A stretch of DNA of 64,000 bases from Acidobacteriaceae bacterium (GCA_903642265.1 CAHJWN010000002.1:1-64000); one strand, 5' to 3'; positions 51,815 to 62,336 are shown, counted from the first letter of the stretch. Program-made: numbers and translations. Notes: generated by a model from the letters alone, not told the origin.

Positions 51815-52019
51815 CGGAACAATCCTCAGAGAAGCAGATTGTCTGAAACGAATAGCAGTATGAAACAAACTGCATTTGAACGAACCAGCAGTTTGACATC
51901 GAGAATTGTCTGAGAGAACGGCCATCTTAAAGAAGGGTGAGCTCCACACGCCACCGCAGAAAGTCTGAAGTGTACCTGTAAGCTCAAAGCCACTGTATCG
52001 CCGTTGTGGCGATTCGTGA

Positions 52020-52103
52020 CTAGTCTTTTCCGCCGCCTAGTGTGACTAGACAGGGGCCAATCAGCATAAAGACAAAGACTACAGCGATGATGAGATCATG
52101 CAT
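52020..52103 (-). CDS. possible 27-residue membrane peptide
   Basis: ATG at 52103 after GAGAGTGCC opens a 27-residue frame that starts MHDLIIAVVFVFMLIGPC and ends ALGGG-like, as LVTLGGGKD. It is one hydrophobic helix with a short tail. It is the sort of peptide often found beside small membrane genes, and lies 147 bp downstream of one on the same strand. The case is suggestive but weak. Confidence 0.35.
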   Translation of the reverse strand: MHDLIIAVVFVFMLIGPCLVTLGGGKD

Positions 52104-52249
52104 GGCACTCTCGATGGTGGGCAGACTTGGTTGCGGCCTCACACCAACAGCATCGCCTGCGCAGCAGGATTGCACTATGCCACTTCTGTCTCTATCGTCC
52201 CCCCCAGGTGTCATTGCTGACCGGACGGCGAGCGCATGTGAGGGCAGCG

Positions 52250-52447
52250 TCAGTGCGGACTGTAGTTACCAAGTATGCCAAAACCAATCAACACGGTCCC
52301 GGTAAAGAAGAACACCAGCCGGCAAAGCCACTGCGGTGTCTCCGGATCGGAACACGGCTTAATTTCGAACCCATTGCGATAGACGCCTGTGAGCAGAACA
52401 ATCGCACCAAGCACCAGCGGGACATCACGTAGATAGTGGATATGCAT
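52250..52447 (-). CDS. small membrane protein
   Basis: A 65-residue protein with a perfect AGGAGG six bases before its ATG. It has two hydrophobic helices: VPLVLGAIVLLTGVY and WLCRLVFFFTGTVLIGFGIL. A plausible promoter lies upstream. I do not recognise a family. It sits 127 bp downstream of the S53 peptidase gene, on the same strand. Confidence 0.7.
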   Translation of the reverse strand: MHIHYLRDVPLVLGAIVLLTGVYRNGFEIKPCSDPETPQWLCRLVFFFTGTVLIGFGILGNYSPH

Positions 52448-52483
52448 TGCGCGCCTCCTGCACGAGAGACTTGAATGCGCTGG

Positions 52484-52512
52484 ATTTTACCGCTTTATAA
52501 ACTCGTTTGTAA
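52484..52512 (-). promoter_or_regulatory. candidate sigma-70 promoter for small membrane protein
   Basis: On the minus strand TTACAA (52512-52507) and TAAAAT (52489-52484) are separated by 17 bases, a standard spacing. The -10 matches TATAAT at five of six positions, the -35 only moderately. The transcript start would lie near 52477, about 30 bases before the ATG. Confidence 0.35.
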
Positions 52513-52574
52513 CCACCTAAATAAAACAGAAATTTGCAGACGCGTGTCGCTCTCGTCAGAGACAAAACACTCAT

Positions 52575-54254
52575 CTACTTTTTGTCAACAGGTTTTGTTG
52601 GCTTCGTGGGCGATTTTGGAGCCTTGGGGTGCTTGTGCTTCCTGGTTGGCGGCTTTACAGGAGTTGGTGTAGGTGCAGGTGCTGGTACAGAAACGGTGCC
52701 TCCAAAGAGCTTAATGAGCGATGCAGCGACCGGCGTTCCCAGCCCGGTGCACGCATCCCAGCCCGGCCCGGCAGAGAACGTCCCGTTGTTTCCCGAAGTG
52801 ATGTCACTGAAGCTTGCTGCCGCCTTAGCCGCATAGATCGTGGGATTGATGAAGCCTGCATTGGCGCCAGTCTGCTGGTTGAGCACAGCAATCAGTCCGG
52901 CCCAGAGTGGTGCTACGGCGCTGGTCCCGCCAATCACACCTGTGGAACCGTCGACCCGGATCGTGTAACCGGTCTGCGGATCAGCATCGCCTGCAACGTC
53001 CGGAACACCTCGTCCGCCAGATGCAACCGTGGGAGCAGGAACATTCGCCTTGGCCTGCCATGTGGGCAGGGCGAAGACATTGCTGACGCCGCCTCCGGTT
53101 GCACCTTCTCCACTGGCCGTCTCGTTCCAAACGACTTCTGACGTAATGGCCGAGCCTGTAGCCTGCAAGGTGGTCCCACCGCAAGCCAGAACATGGGGAC
53201 TCGATGCTGGAAAGTCCACGTTACTGCCACCGCCAGTCACTCCGTCGCTGGAACCGCTGTCGCCCGCAGCAACCGTGATCGTGATGCCCAGAGCTGCCGC
53301 AGACTGGCAGGCTGCGTCCAGTGCGGAGAGCGCTTGCGCGGTCCAAGTGGACTCCGGACCCCCCCAGCTGATCGAGATTACGCTGGGATTATTGGTTGTG
53401 TCATGCACGGCAGTGGTGATGGCGTCGATGAATCCCTGGTCGGTGTTGGGCGCGAAGTAAACGGCGATCTTTACCCCGGGAGCGACCGCGGCGGAGACCT
53501 CGATGTCGAGCATCACTTCGCCGTCGGCGGAGTTGGCCGTAGTGGGCGCGTTTTTGCCGCCATCGACGAGAACTGCTGTGATGGCCGGTGCAGGCATGCC
53601 AAGAGTTTTGAAGTAGGCGGTAAGGTCGGCTGACTTGTAGCCTCCGCCGAGCTCGATAATGCCGATAGTCTGTCCAGCTCCGCTGGCGTTGGCTGGGAAT
53701 TGGTACGCCTGGGCGACTTGAACGGGAGTGTAGGAGACGGCCGTAGCATTGGGCTTCGCATTAAAACGAAAGTGGGGAACCGCCTGGGGACGGTTATCGA
53801 GGCCGAGTACAGCGACGACAGGGCCAATGAGCAGTTTCGGCAGGGTGATCGATCCTTCACGGACGCGATACTTCGAACCGTTGATCACTTTCTGCAGCAA
53901 CTGGACACCGAACGCCTTTTGCATGTCAGCGCCTGTACCGCGAAGCTGCACGGTGCGTCGATGGACTGCCTTAGCATCCGGCACCACCTCAAGATTGAAC
54001 TCCCTGGCGAATTGCTTGACCAGCTTGATCGCATCCGGATCGGCGCCATGGAGCTTCTGAAATTCGGCCCGCGTCACACGGTACTTGCCCAGCTTCTTCG
54101 GGTTGAGGAGCTGCTTGCGCCGGATGATCACCGAGACCGTGAGCTTCGCTGACTTGGAGGCAGGATGTTGATCAGTTGCGTCGGTGGCGGGCGACTTTTC
54201 GCTCCCAGGGAGGACGCTTCGAGGGTGTTCTGAGAGACGCGGCGATTTGGCCAT
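52575..54254 (-). CDS. S53 family peptidase (sedolisin/pro-kumamolisin)
   Basis: A 559-residue acid protease. ATG at 54254 follows GAGGAACAC. There is no signal peptide. A prodomain (about 30-155) contains SVIIRRKQLLNPKKLGKYRV and ITLPKLLIGPVVAVLGLDNRP. The catalytic domain (about 175-510) has DGEVMLDIEVSAAVAP (Glu and Asp), AAGDSGSSDG (oxyanion Asp) and GGTSAVAPLWAGLIAVLNQQ (nucleophilic Ser). The C-terminal tail is rich in Pro, Lys and Thr. Such proteases act outside the cell at low pH, which fits acidobacterial habitats; the export route is unclear. Confidence 0.93.
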   Translation of the reverse strand: MAKSPRLSEHPRSVLPGSEKSPATDATDQHPASKSAKLTVSVIIRRKQLLNPKKLGKYRVTRAEFQKLHGADPDAIKLVKQFAREFNLEVVPDAKAVHRRTVQLRGTGADMQKAFGVQLLQKVINGSKYRVREGSITLPKLLIGPVVAVLGLDNRPQAVPHFRFNAKPNATAVSYTPVQVAQAYQFPANASGAGQTIGIIELGGGYKSADLTAYFKTLGMPAPAITAVLVDGGKNAPTTANSADGEVMLDIEVSAAVAPGVKIAVYFAPNTDQGFIDAITTAVHDTTNNPSVISISWGGPESTWTAQALSALDAACQSAAALGITITVAAGDSGSSDGVTGGGSNVDFPASSPHVLACGGTTLQATGSAITSEVVWNETASGEGATGGGVSNVFALPTWQAKANVPAPTVASGGRGVPDVAGDADPQTGYTIRVDGSTGVIGGTSAVAPLWAGLIAVLNQQTGANAGFINPTIYAAKAAASFSDITSGNNGTFSAGPGWDACTGLGTPVAASLIKLFGGTVSVPAPAPTPTPVKPPTRKHKHPKAPKSPTKPTKPVDKK

Positions 54255-54576
54255 GTGTTCCTCTTCTTCGTTGTTACCCACAGATAACTCTGGATACTAA
54301 CTTCAATCCTGCCTCATCGTGATGAGGAAATCTCAAGAGTGGTTTGAGGAACCACTCGGTCTGAAGTTGTTGAACGCAGGAAGGGTCTATGTAAATGGAT
54401 CCAGGCAAGATGTCGGCACCTGGAATTGAGAGGCTTGAATGGTGCGCTGCCGCATCGATGCTAGGAAGCCATTGGCAGCGTATCGCCAGAGACCTAAGTA
54501 CGAGTTGAGCATTGCGCTTCGACATGCTGCCACAGGTCGTCATTTCGCGAACGATTGTGGTTGGGCTTACTCGATG
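54255..54576. other. intergenic region with two hairpins
   Basis: A 322-bp gap upstream of the S53 peptidase. It contains two strong inverted repeats, CCTCATC-GT-GATGAGG (54312-54327) and GAGTGGTT-TGAGG-AACCACTC (54337-54357), and no supported gene. They could be a terminator for the gene before it or a leader for the peptidase. Confidence 0.55.
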
Positions 54577-55398
54577 TCAGAAGTGTCTTAGCGTCTCGGA
54601 CGGCTTTGTCTGCATGTCGACGGGCCGCGGCGGCATACGATCAGCAGTGCGCTCAAGCGAGCGGCTGACAATCTCGCGCGACCCGAGTCCGACTGCCAGG
54701 GCCAGTGTCAGCACGATGCCACCGAAGAGAATCCCAAAGGCGAGCTCGACGATGACGCCGCCGATGCCGAGATGATCGAGTACCATGGCCGCGGTAAGCA
54801 CCAAAACCAGCCACTTCACACCCAATGACAAGAAGCGGGCATACGTGAGCTTGGCGTTCACTGCACCGATCAGCACAGAACGCGCAAGAAAGCGGGCGAT
54901 GACGTTTCCTACAATAAGCAGGATGATCGCACCAACCGCGTGCGTGAGGTATGGCAGGAGAAAGGTGGACATCCGCGTCGAGCTTGAATAGGAGGCATCG
55001 AACGCCGAGATCCCAATGACGAAGCCGAGCACTACGGAGAGCCAAAAACCGGTACGTGCAACCAGCATGGTGGGGCTGTGCGATGGAGCCCAGTCCTGAA
55101 TAGATGACGTGATATCGACGGCCCGATTCCGAGCCATGCGCTCGTCGAATTTCACCGAAGTGAGGATACGCCTGAGGACATAGGAGACCAGAAAGCCAAC
55201 TGCGGTAAACACCGCAATAGCCAGAATGGCGGCTAATAGACCTGGCAGCAGGCTTATGAAAAATGAGAGAACTCTGTAAACCGAGTTATGCAGAGCACCG
55301 CCCATCTGGTTCCAGATCGACTCGCCTCCGGGTTGGGGCGCAGGGTCACTTTGGACCTCCTGGTACGTCTGCATCGCGAGCACTGAAAGGTAACCCAT
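54577..55398 (-). CDS. small-conductance mechanosensitive-channel-like membrane protein
   Basis: A 273-residue membrane protein. ATG at 55398 follows GAGGAGTTCACC. It has five hydrophobic helices (FISLLPGLLAAILAIAVFTA; FWLSVVLGFVIGISAF; LTHAVGAIILLIVGNVIARF; VKWLVLVLTAAMVLDHLG; ILFGGIVLTLALAVGLGSR). The last helix with GLGSREIVSR resembles the pore helix of MscS-like CmpX proteins with TM-helix repeats. Osmotic protection is a plausible role next to trehalose genes. It is likely the last gene of the glgE operon. Confidence 0.8.
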   Translation of the reverse strand: MGYLSVLAMQTYQEVQSDPAPQPGGESIWNQMGGALHNSVYRVLSFFISLLPGLLAAILAIAVFTAVGFLVSYVLRRILTSVKFDERMARNRAVDITSSIQDWAPSHSPTMLVARTGFWLSVVLGFVIGISAFDASYSSSTRMSTFLLPYLTHAVGAIILLIVGNVIARFLARSVLIGAVNAKLTYARFLSLGVKWLVLVLTAAMVLDHLGIGGVIVELAFGILFGGIVLTLALAVGLGSREIVSRSLERTADRMPPRPVDMQTKPSETLRHF

Positions 55399-55451
55399 GG
55401 TGAACTCCTCTGCCGTGGCGGCTTGACGCGGCCTTGGCTGTCGTACGCTGA

Positions 55452-56672
55452 CTACGGATTGAAACGATCTGGCCAGCGCCAGCGCGAGACCAGGTATGCC
55501 TTGTCGGTTTCGAAGGCGAGTACAACATCCTCCACATGCTTTTCGGGATCGACTCCGCTGCGCGCCAGCAGGATGTGAGACGCCACCCACGCTAAATAGA
55601 GCGGTGTGAGCGCACCGAGAAGATGGCCGCGATTGATGGTGCGAAGGCGGTAGGCCAGGATGAAGTCATATACCGTCCGCGCCCACAGCGAATCGGCCAT
55701 GCGGAAACTTTCCGGCGGCATTTGCGAGAGCCGCTTCAATGCCAACAGAGAGGCAGGCGGAAGCACGAGCGACCAGATCTCGTGAAGGTTTTTGTAAGCC
55801 AGCTGAAACGATTCGAGCATCGGCTGAACATCCGGAAAGGTGTCGGCCTGCAGTGCGACCGGAACTGACGTACGAGCCACCTGAGACCCAGCGCGGGCGC
55901 GCTGCCAGAAGGATGCGTAGGTCTCTACTTCGGTGAAGAGGGACGAAGCAATCTGCGCCAGCAGCGTATTGAGATCGGCGCTTTCAGGCTGCGGGAAAGT
56001 ACGCTTGCCTGCCTCGACCTCGACAATACTGAAGTTTGCAGCGGCGGCCTCTGCGACCGGCCATATCATGGCATCGTTTTGATTGATTGCGGTGAACTTC
56101 TGTGCGATTGTTGCCAGACGTGTGGCCATTCGGATGGACAAGCCAAGATCAAGTCCAAGTGGGAATCGCGGCTTTCCTCCGAAGATTGCCCGCGTGACCG
56201 GATAGAGAAGCGCGGAGTTCACGAGCCCCTCGCGCGGACCTGCATCGTAGCGCGGGACGGCGAGATCAGCGCCTGACGTCAACGCAGCAGCAAGGTTCTG
56301 AATTGCCTCCATGCTGAGCGTGTGCGACTCCGGTCCAAGCAGCAGGCAGGCACTTGACTCGTTTTCAGTTGCGATCTTGTAGATGTTGAAGTAGTCAGCG
56401 GCCGTCAGCACCCACCCGCCCGCCGGTGCCGAGCCTGGTGTATCACTCATCAAGTGCAGGTTCGGATACTTGGTTCCCAGATTCAGGCTTGCGTCGGCGG
56501 AGATATCAGGGATGCTGATGGCGGCTTGCTGCCCTGCAAGAGCCTGACTTAAATTGTCGAGCGTGTGCTCCAGAGCTTCATGACTGACAGCGGTAAGCAT
56601 GATCAGCAGCTTGCCGCTGACGTTTGCCTGCTGGGCTGTCAGGTCTTCGAGTTCGGACGGAATAGATGCCAT
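55452..56672 (-). CDS. glycosyltransferase-like protein without DXD
   Basis: A 406-residue protein of a group related to GT-A enzymes such as glucosyl-3-phosphoglycerate synthase. GADLAVPRYDAGPREGLVNSALLYPVTRA, FPLGLDLGLSIRM and the C-terminal FRMADSLWARTVYDFILAYRLR match proteins of this kind that I recall. Where these have a DAD/DXD motif, this one has LLLGPESHTLS, so metal-dependent transfer is uncertain. It is in the trehalose/alpha-glucan operon and could make or regulate a compatible solute. The N-terminus is also unlike typical nucleotide-sugar binding. Confidence 0.6.
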   Translation of the reverse strand: MASIPSELEDLTAQQANVSGKLLIMLTAVSHEALEHTLDNLSQALAGQQAAISIPDISADASLNLGTKYPNLHLMSDTPGSAPAGGWVLTAADYFNIYKIATENESSACLLLGPESHTLSMEAIQNLAAALTSGADLAVPRYDAGPREGLVNSALLYPVTRAIFGGKPRFPLGLDLGLSIRMATRLATIAQKFTAINQNDAMIWPVAEAAAANFSIVEVEAGKRTFPQPESADLNTLLAQIASSLFTEVETYASFWQRARAGSQVARTSVPVALQADTFPDVQPMLESFQLAYKNLHEIWSLVLPPASLLALKRLSQMPPESFRMADSLWARTVYDFILAYRLRTINRGHLLGALTPLYLAWVASHILLARSGVDPEKHVEDVVLAFETDKAYLVSRWRWPDRFNP

Positions 56673-56804
56673 AAACTTTCTTGGAACCGCCTTTAGACTC
56701 TGAAGGGATCTGCCTCATCATCAGGCAAGTGCCTTGAGATGATTCGTGAGAGGGTCTGGTTGCCGACGCAGGTTCGCCACTCTTCTCAATACCCTATACC
56801 CTGG

Positions 56805-59800
56805 TCACTGCGGCAGCGTAAGAATACCCAACAATGGAATTCTCACCCAGGTTGGGCGGTTGTTCAACTCGTACAGGAGCTCATAAAGTGACTTTTCCAG
56901 CAGGTACGCGTTCAGGAGCAGCTGCGCCTGTTCCGGCTCCGGGATCAATCGCGGCGTCTCTGCGATCGTTGACTTGTATGCTCGCAGGAATTCGGTTGAG
57001 ACGGAGTTCAGCCAGAGCTGTGTCCATGCCTCCAATGCCTTGGCATCGTTTGCACTAGAAGGTGGCCTACGCTGCGTAAACGCGTTCAGGCCTGCATAAG
57101 CAGCGTAGCTGAAGGACCGCAACATACCCGCAACATCTTTCAGCGGAGATTGCTTCGCGCGACGCTCTGCGAGAGAGCGTGCGGGCTCGCCTTCAAAATC
57201 GAGGATCACAAAATCGGCCTTCGATCGCAGGGTCTGGCCCAGATGGTAATCACCATGGATGCGCGTCCGCTTACCTGCCAACTGGGGATCAGCGGCAGCC
57301 AGAAGCCTTGCGCGGGCGAGCAGCTCTCGCCGTTGGCTAAGGATCAGCGCGGCGAGGTCTGGCGTACTGTCGGTGTCACTCGATTCACCCGACCCGGCTT
57401 GCAGTGTGGTCATGCCTCGGCGCAACGCCTCGAGACTGCGGGTGATTTGCGCCTCTACTCTCGCTGCGTCAGTCGCAAGATCATCCGTTGAGAATGGCTC
57501 AGCCTGGAAGTCTTTATTCTCGGTTGGCGTGGCCAGGGCAAGATGCATCTCCGCCGTACGCCGCCCCAGCAATGCTGCTCCTTCCAGGTAGAAACCGGCG
57601 TGCTCTCTCGCCGTCACCGACGTTGGCGTATCTGCAGCAAAGGAAGGATAGATGCCGGTGTCCTGCGGTATCGGGCAGGTCGCACAGCTCTCGAAGTAGC
57701 GTGAGATCTCCTCCAGGGTCCACTGCCATCCGTCGCCCTCATTCTGTACAAGCCCCTGCAGCATCGCGAGCGTCGTTGCATCGCCGGCTTGGGAGCCGTC
57801 CTGCGACACAATCTGAATGTCGCCGAGAAATGGTGCGATCCGCGGAAAATGTGCAACCTCGGTCAGAAAGCGTCCAATCTCAGTGTCAGGGTTTTCTCCC
57901 GGTTGAAGGCGACGAAAGAGCTTCATGATGAGCTTGCCTTCGTAGATTATTGAAGTGTTGGACTGCTCCGCCGAACCAGTCCGCGCCAGCAGCGATCCTG
58001 CGCCGCGGGCTTCATCGAAGGCGACGCTTCTGGTCGCGCGGATACGGCCCATCGCGGAAGAGAGTTCCCCGTTTTTTTCGACTAGCGAAAGCAGCTGCTG
58101 CCGGAATGATTCATCGGCGGTACCATCGTGCAGCACAGACGGTCCACTCGCTGTGTTCAAGGTTGCCACGATTGATCCAGGTGCGCTGGAACGAACAGCT
58201 TCTGAAGCGGTCCCGCTGCTGATGCAAAGTGGAAGCTGATAGGTGTCCGTCGATGCGTCGTCATAAGTCAGTTGCAAGAAGACGATCGCGCATGTTGAAC
58301 CTGCGGCGTTTGCTTTCGCCCCTGGTCCACCTTCAACCGTTCTTGGCGCGCTGCGGGGAAGAGGCGCCGAGTCCAGGATGTGCACACTTGCTATGGTTCG
58401 CGATTTTGCACCGAACCAGCGCTGCCGCTGCAGGTAGGAGGGCAGTAACTGCTGCAGGAGGTTGAGACCGGGTCCGGTCAGGATGCTGTTGATACCTTCA
58501 TTCTTGCCTAACAGATCAAGATTGCCGAGCGCTGGCTCATCGCTTTCGACTACCGGCGTCTCCGCGCTCTCAGGTGCCGGCTGGAGTTCCAGCCAGAAGA
58601 ATGAGTAGGGCGCCAGGGTGATTGCATAAGGAGACTTGTCGATCTTAGGAAAGGGAACGTAGCCCAGCATCTCCACTGGGATCATCCCTGCGAACTGTGC
58701 TAGATCGAGCGAGACTGGCTGCGCAAATCGAGATAGATTGGCGACACAAAGCACAGTCTCACTCTGCGCGCCCTCTTCATCATTCAAGCGGCGTACATAG
58801 GCAAGAACCTTACGATTTTCCGGATCGAGGAACTCAAGCGTTCCCCTACCAAAGACGCGGAAGAGCTTGCGAAGGGCAATCATGTTGCGTGTCCAGTGCA
58901 GCAGCGAAGAGGGGTCGGACTGCTGGGCCTCCACGTTGATCGCCTGGTAGCCCCAGATGGGATCCATGATTACGGGAAAGTACAACTTGGCTGGCACTGC
59001 TTTCGAGAAACCCGCATTGCGATCCGAGTTCCACTGCATGGGCGTACGTACACCATTGCGATCGCCGAGATAGATATTGTCGCCCATGCCAATCTCGTCG
59101 CCGTAGTAGAGGATGGGCGTACCCGGGAAGCTGAGCAGCAACGAGTTCAGGAGTTCGATGCGACGACGATTATTGTCGACCAGGGGAGCAAGCCTGCGCC
59201 GAATGCCGACATTGATGCGCATCCGCGGATCGGCAGAGTAGGCAAGGTACATGTAATCGCGCTCGTCATCCGTCACCATCTCGAGCGTCAATTCATCGTG
59301 ATTGCGCAGGAATAAACCCCACTGGCAGGACTCAGGAATTTCAGGCGTCTGCGCCATGATGTCAGTGATGGGAAGGCGGTCTTCCTGCCGCAGCGCCATG
59401 TAGATGCGAGGCATAAGCGGAAAGTGGAATGCCATGTGACACTCATCGCCATCGCCGAAATACGGACGCACGTCCGCCGGCCACATATTAGCCTCAGCAA
59501 GAATCAGCCGGTTGCCATATTCTTTGTCGAGGGCGGCCCGGATCTGCTTGATCTTGACGTGGGTCTCAGGGACGTTTTCGCAGTTGGTGCCGTCGCGCTC
59601 AACGAGGTACGGGATTGCATCCAGCCTGAGGGCGTCCACCCCCATGTCCAGCCAGAAGCGCATCGCCGTCAATACTTCTTCCATCACCCGCGGATTGTCG
59701 AAATTCAGATCGGGCTGGTGCGAGAAGAAGCGGTGCCAGTAGAACGCTTTAGCGGTATCGTCCCACGTCCAATTCGATTTTTCTGTATCCGTAAAGATGA

Positions 59801-60248
59801 TGCGGACACCTTCATACAACCGGTCGGTATCGGACCAGACATACATCTCGCGTTCCGGTGATCCGGGGGGCGCAAGCCGTGCTGCCTGAAACCAGGGATG
59901 CTGATCAGACGTGTGATTGATCACCAGTTCGATCATTACCTGCATGCCGCGCAGGTGGGCGGCGTCGACGAATTGCTTGAAGTCCTCGATGGTTCCGTAG
60001 GAAGGATTCACATCGACATAATTGGCGATGTCGTATCCATCATCCCGCAGTGGCGAGGGGAAAAAAGGAAGCAGCCAAAGACACGTGACACCGAGATCCT
60101 GAAGGTAGTCGAGCCTCGACATCAGCCCAGCAAAATCGCCGATGCCATCACCGTTCGAGTCCTGAAAGGCCCGAACGTGGATTTCGTAAATGATGGCGTC
60201 TTTATACCAGAGAGGATCTGTTGCGCTGCCGGCTTTCTTCACGTACAC
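56805..60248 (-). CDS. treS: trehalose synthase-maltokinase fusion (TreS-Mak)
   Basis: A 1147-residue fusion. Residues about 10-560 are the GH13 trehalose synthase: [41 protein letters not shown] (catalytic Asp), ILAEANMWP (catalytic Glu) and [12 protein letters not shown] (the third acid). Residues about 600-1147 are a maltokinase (Pep2): [26 protein letters not shown] (kinase catalytic loop) and [13 protein letters not shown] (metal site). It interconverts trehalose and maltose, then phosphorylates maltose for GlgE. GTG start. The fused form is known in various bacteria. Confidence 0.94.
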   Translation of the reverse strand: MYVKKAGSATDPLWYKDAIIYEIHVRAFQDSNGDGIGDFAGLMSRLDYLQDLGVTCLWLLPFFPSPLRDDGYDIANYVDVNPSYGTIEDFKQFVDAAHLRGMQVMIELVINHTSDQHPWFQAARLAPPGSPEREMYVWSDTDRLYEGVRIIFTDTEKSNWTWDDTAKAFYWHRFFSHQPDLNFDNPRVMEEVLTAMRFWLDMGVDALRLDAIPYLVERDGTNCENVPETHVKIKQIRAALDKEYGNRLILAEANMWPADVRPYFGDGDECHMAFHFPLMPRIYMALRQEDRLPITDIMAQTPEIPESCQWGLFLRNHDELTLEMVTDDERDYMYLAYSADPRMRINVGIRRRLAPLVDNNRRRIELLNSLLLSFPGTPILYYGDEIGMGDNIYLGDRNGVRTPMQWNSDRNAGFSKAVPAKLYFPVIMDPIWGYQAINVEAQQSDPSSLLHWTRNMIALRKLFRVFGRGTLEFLDPENRKVLAYVRRLNDEEGAQSETVLCVANLSRFAQPVSLDLAQFAGMIPVEMLGYVPFPKIDKSPYAITLAPYSFFWLELQPAPESAETPVVESDEPALGNLDLLGKNEGINSILTGPGLNLLQQLLPSYLQRQRWFGAKSRTIASVHILDSAPLPRSAPRTVEGGPGAKANAAGSTCAIVFLQLTYDDASTDTYQLPLCISSGTASEAVRSSAPGSIVATLNTASGPSVLHDGTADESFRQQLLSLVEKNGELSSAMGRIRATRSVAFDEARGAGSLLARTGSAEQSNTSIIYEGKLIMKLFRRLQPGENPDTEIGRFLTEVAHFPRIAPFLGDIQIVSQDGSQAGDATTLAMLQGLVQNEGDGWQWTLEEISRYFESCATCPIPQDTGIYPSFAADTPTSVTAREHAGFYLEGAALLGRRTAEMHLALATPTENKDFQAEPFSTDDLATDAARVEAQITRSLEALRRGMTTLQAGSGESSDTDSTPDLAALILSQRRELLARARLLAAADPQLAGKRTRIHGDYHLGQTLRSKADFVILDFEGEPARSLAERRAKQSPLKDVAGMLRSFSYAAYAGLNAFTQRRPPSSANDAKALEAWTQLWLNSVSTEFLRAYKSTIAETPRLIPEPEQAQLLLNAYLLEKSLYELLYELNNRPTWVRIPLLGILTLPQ

Positions 60249-60329
60249 ACTCCGAAATCAGTTGGATGCTTCCTGCAAGCGAAGCGCTTTCATCCCCAAT
60301 CCAGCGGATCGGAATACGTACATACCTGT

Positions 60330-62336
60330 TCAGGCTTGGACTGTTGTTGCCAAGTGCGTCACCCGAAAAACATGCGCCGGCAGCACATCCGGTCGCAGGG
60401 CCACATAGTTGCTGCGATCATGCCATCTATAGTGAACGCCGGTCAGCAGGTCTTCGACATCAAAGGTCTCGTCATGCGCGATCCCCAGGGCTTTTAGGTC
60501 CAAGTCTATCCAGCCGGCCTGCTCGTTGAACGGATCAAGGTTTACTGCTACCAGGATGATGTTTTCTCCCTCGCGTTTGTGATAACACATCACTTTGGGA
60601 TTATCGACTTTGTGGAAGGTCAAGGAGAGATCGCTTTGAAGCGCGAGATTCTCTCGCCGTATCTGGTTTACGCGCGTGATGAGAGGAGCAATTGATTGAG
60701 GGGAGTCCAGCTCCCAGGCACGGATTTGATATTTCTCGCTGTCCAAATACTCTTCACTAACCTTCTTTGCTGGCGTATTCCAACCAAGTTCGTAAGCTGG
60801 GCCGTAGATGCCGTAGCTTGCCCCAAGGGTGGCAGCGAGGATCAAGCGCTGCATGAACGCGGCCCTTCCTCCCTCCTGCAATGAGGCATGGAGAATGTCC
60901 GGCGTATTAGGCCATATATTCGGTGTGAAAAAATCGCTGACGGGCGGCTTGGTAATCTCCTCGAAATATTGCTCTATCTCCACCTTCTCAGTCCTCCAGG
61001 TGAAGTAGGTGTAGGACTGCGTGAAGCCACCTTTTGCCAGCGAGTACATCACGTGTGGTCGCGTAAACGCTTCGGCTAGAAAGAGCACTTCCGGATGCTT
61101 CGCATGAATCTCTCCAATTACCCATTCCCAGAAAGGCAGGGCCTTGGTGTGGGGATTGTCGACCCGAAAGATGAAAACGCCGTGCCTTATCCAGTGCTCG
61201 AACACGTCGAGCAGGTTCTCCCAGAGTGCGCGCCAGTCTGCAGACTCAAAGTTGAGAGGATAGATGTCCTGGTACTTCTTGGGAGGATTCTCAGCATACT
61301 GGATTGAACCGTCGGGGCGAATACTGAACCAGCTCGGATGCTCCTTGACCCATGGATGATCTGGCGAACATTGGAATGCGATGTCAAGGGCGATCTCCAT
61401 ACCGTGGACCTTAGCCGCAGCTACCAACGCCTCAAACTCCTGCATGGTGCCGAGCTTCTTGTGGATCGCTTTGTGGCCGCCTTCTCTTGAACCTACGGCC
61501 CATGGACTGCCCTCATCGCCGGGTTGCGAGAGAACATTGTTGTTTGGCCCTTTGCGAAATGCTTCGCCTACAGGACTAATTGGCGGCAGGTACAACACGT
61601 CGAAGCCCATCGCCGCAATGCGGGGCAAGTGCGTTTGGACATCGGTGAACGTACCGTGACGATCCGGATCTGGAGACGCCGAGCGCGGGAACAGCTCGTA
61701 CCATGTCGAGTAGCGCGCCTTGGCGCGATCTACCCACAGGGCGAACTCTTCGGTGCGCGTTGCGAGCTCCGGGTCAAAGTACTTATTCACCACCTGCTCT
61801 AAACCTGGGGTAAGCGGGTACTCGTAGAAAGCCGCGTTCTGGTCCGCCATCCACTCAAGCGACAGCTTCACCTCGGCAAGCGCGAGCGAGTCTGGTTTCT
61901 TGGCACGCTTGGCAGCCTCTCCAAGCAGCGATGCGCCTGTCCTCAGAGCCAGAGGTATGTCTTGCGAAGTCTTGTTCTGATCGGGCTTATCTGGATCAGG
62001 CTGCGCGGCAAGGCGTTTCTTCAGGTCGTCGCTCCAAGTCCCAAAGTGATCAATCCAACCCTGCACCGCAAACTGCCAGTCTCCTAACTTATCTGCCGTA
62101 AACGTAGCCGTGTAGATGTCATTGCCTTGATCCACTAGGGGTTCGGTGCGCCACTTGCGGTCGCCTTTAGGTCGATACAGCAGCTGGCCGTTCACATGAT
62201 CATGACCATCCCCAAACATCGCCGCGGTGACCGTAACGGTGTCGCCATGAAACCGACGGGCTGGGTAGCGGCCGCACTCGACTTTCGGCCCCTGGAGTTC
62301 GACTATGACGCGCTTACGGCCTTCAGAAGGTTTCAT
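60330..62336 (-). CDS. glgE: alpha-1,4-glucan:maltose-1-phosphate maltosyltransferase
   Basis: A 668-residue GH13_3 enzyme that adds maltosyl units from maltose-1-phosphate to alpha-1,4-glucan. The N-terminal domains (about 1-190) hold VTVTAAMFGDGHDHVNG; the catalytic barrel has MGFDVLYLPPISPVGEAFRKG, FIFRVDNPHTKALPFWEW (nucleophile Asp) and LFLAEAFTRPHVMYSLAKGG (acid Glu). ATG at 62336 follows AGGAAAGCTGACTGC; an ATG nine codons earlier is possible. It heads the operon with treS-mak. Confidence 0.95.
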   Translation of the reverse strand: MKPSEGRKRVIVELQGPKVECGRYPARRFHGDTVTVTAAMFGDGHDHVNGQLLYRPKGDRKWRTEPLVDQGNDIYTATFTADKLGDWQFAVQGWIDHFGTWSDDLKKRLAAQPDPDKPDQNKTSQDIPLALRTGASLLGEAAKRAKKPDSLALAEVKLSLEWMADQNAAFYEYPLTPGLEQVVNKYFDPELATRTEEFALWVDRAKARYSTWYELFPRSASPDPDRHGTFTDVQTHLPRIAAMGFDVLYLPPISPVGEAFRKGPNNNVLSQPGDEGSPWAVGSREGGHKAIHKKLGTMQEFEALVAAAKVHGMEIALDIAFQCSPDHPWVKEHPSWFSIRPDGSIQYAENPPKKYQDIYPLNFESADWRALWENLLDVFEHWIRHGVFIFRVDNPHTKALPFWEWVIGEIHAKHPEVLFLAEAFTRPHVMYSLAKGGFTQSYTYFTWRTEKVEIEQYFEEITKPPVSDFFTPNIWPNTPDILHASLQEGGRAAFMQRLILAATLGASYGIYGPAYELGWNTPAKKVSEEYLDSEKYQIRAWELDSPQSIAPLITRVNQIRRENLALQSDLSLTFHKVDNPKVMCYHKREGENIILVAVNLDPFNEQAGWIDLDLKALGIAHDETFDVEDLLTGVHYRWHDRSNYVALRPDVLPAHVFRVTHLATTVQA

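Larger units (their letters stand above)
51715..52249. other. intergenic region with operator-like palindrome
   Basis: About 535 bp after xdhC. It holds a PadR-type palindrome at 51797-51814 and, on the minus strand, a possible 27-residue membrane peptide. No larger gene is supported. Confidence 0.5.

Noticed and set aside
54274-54543. An 89-residue minus-strand frame before the S53 peptidase
   Set aside because: Composition is random and hairpins dominate the area.
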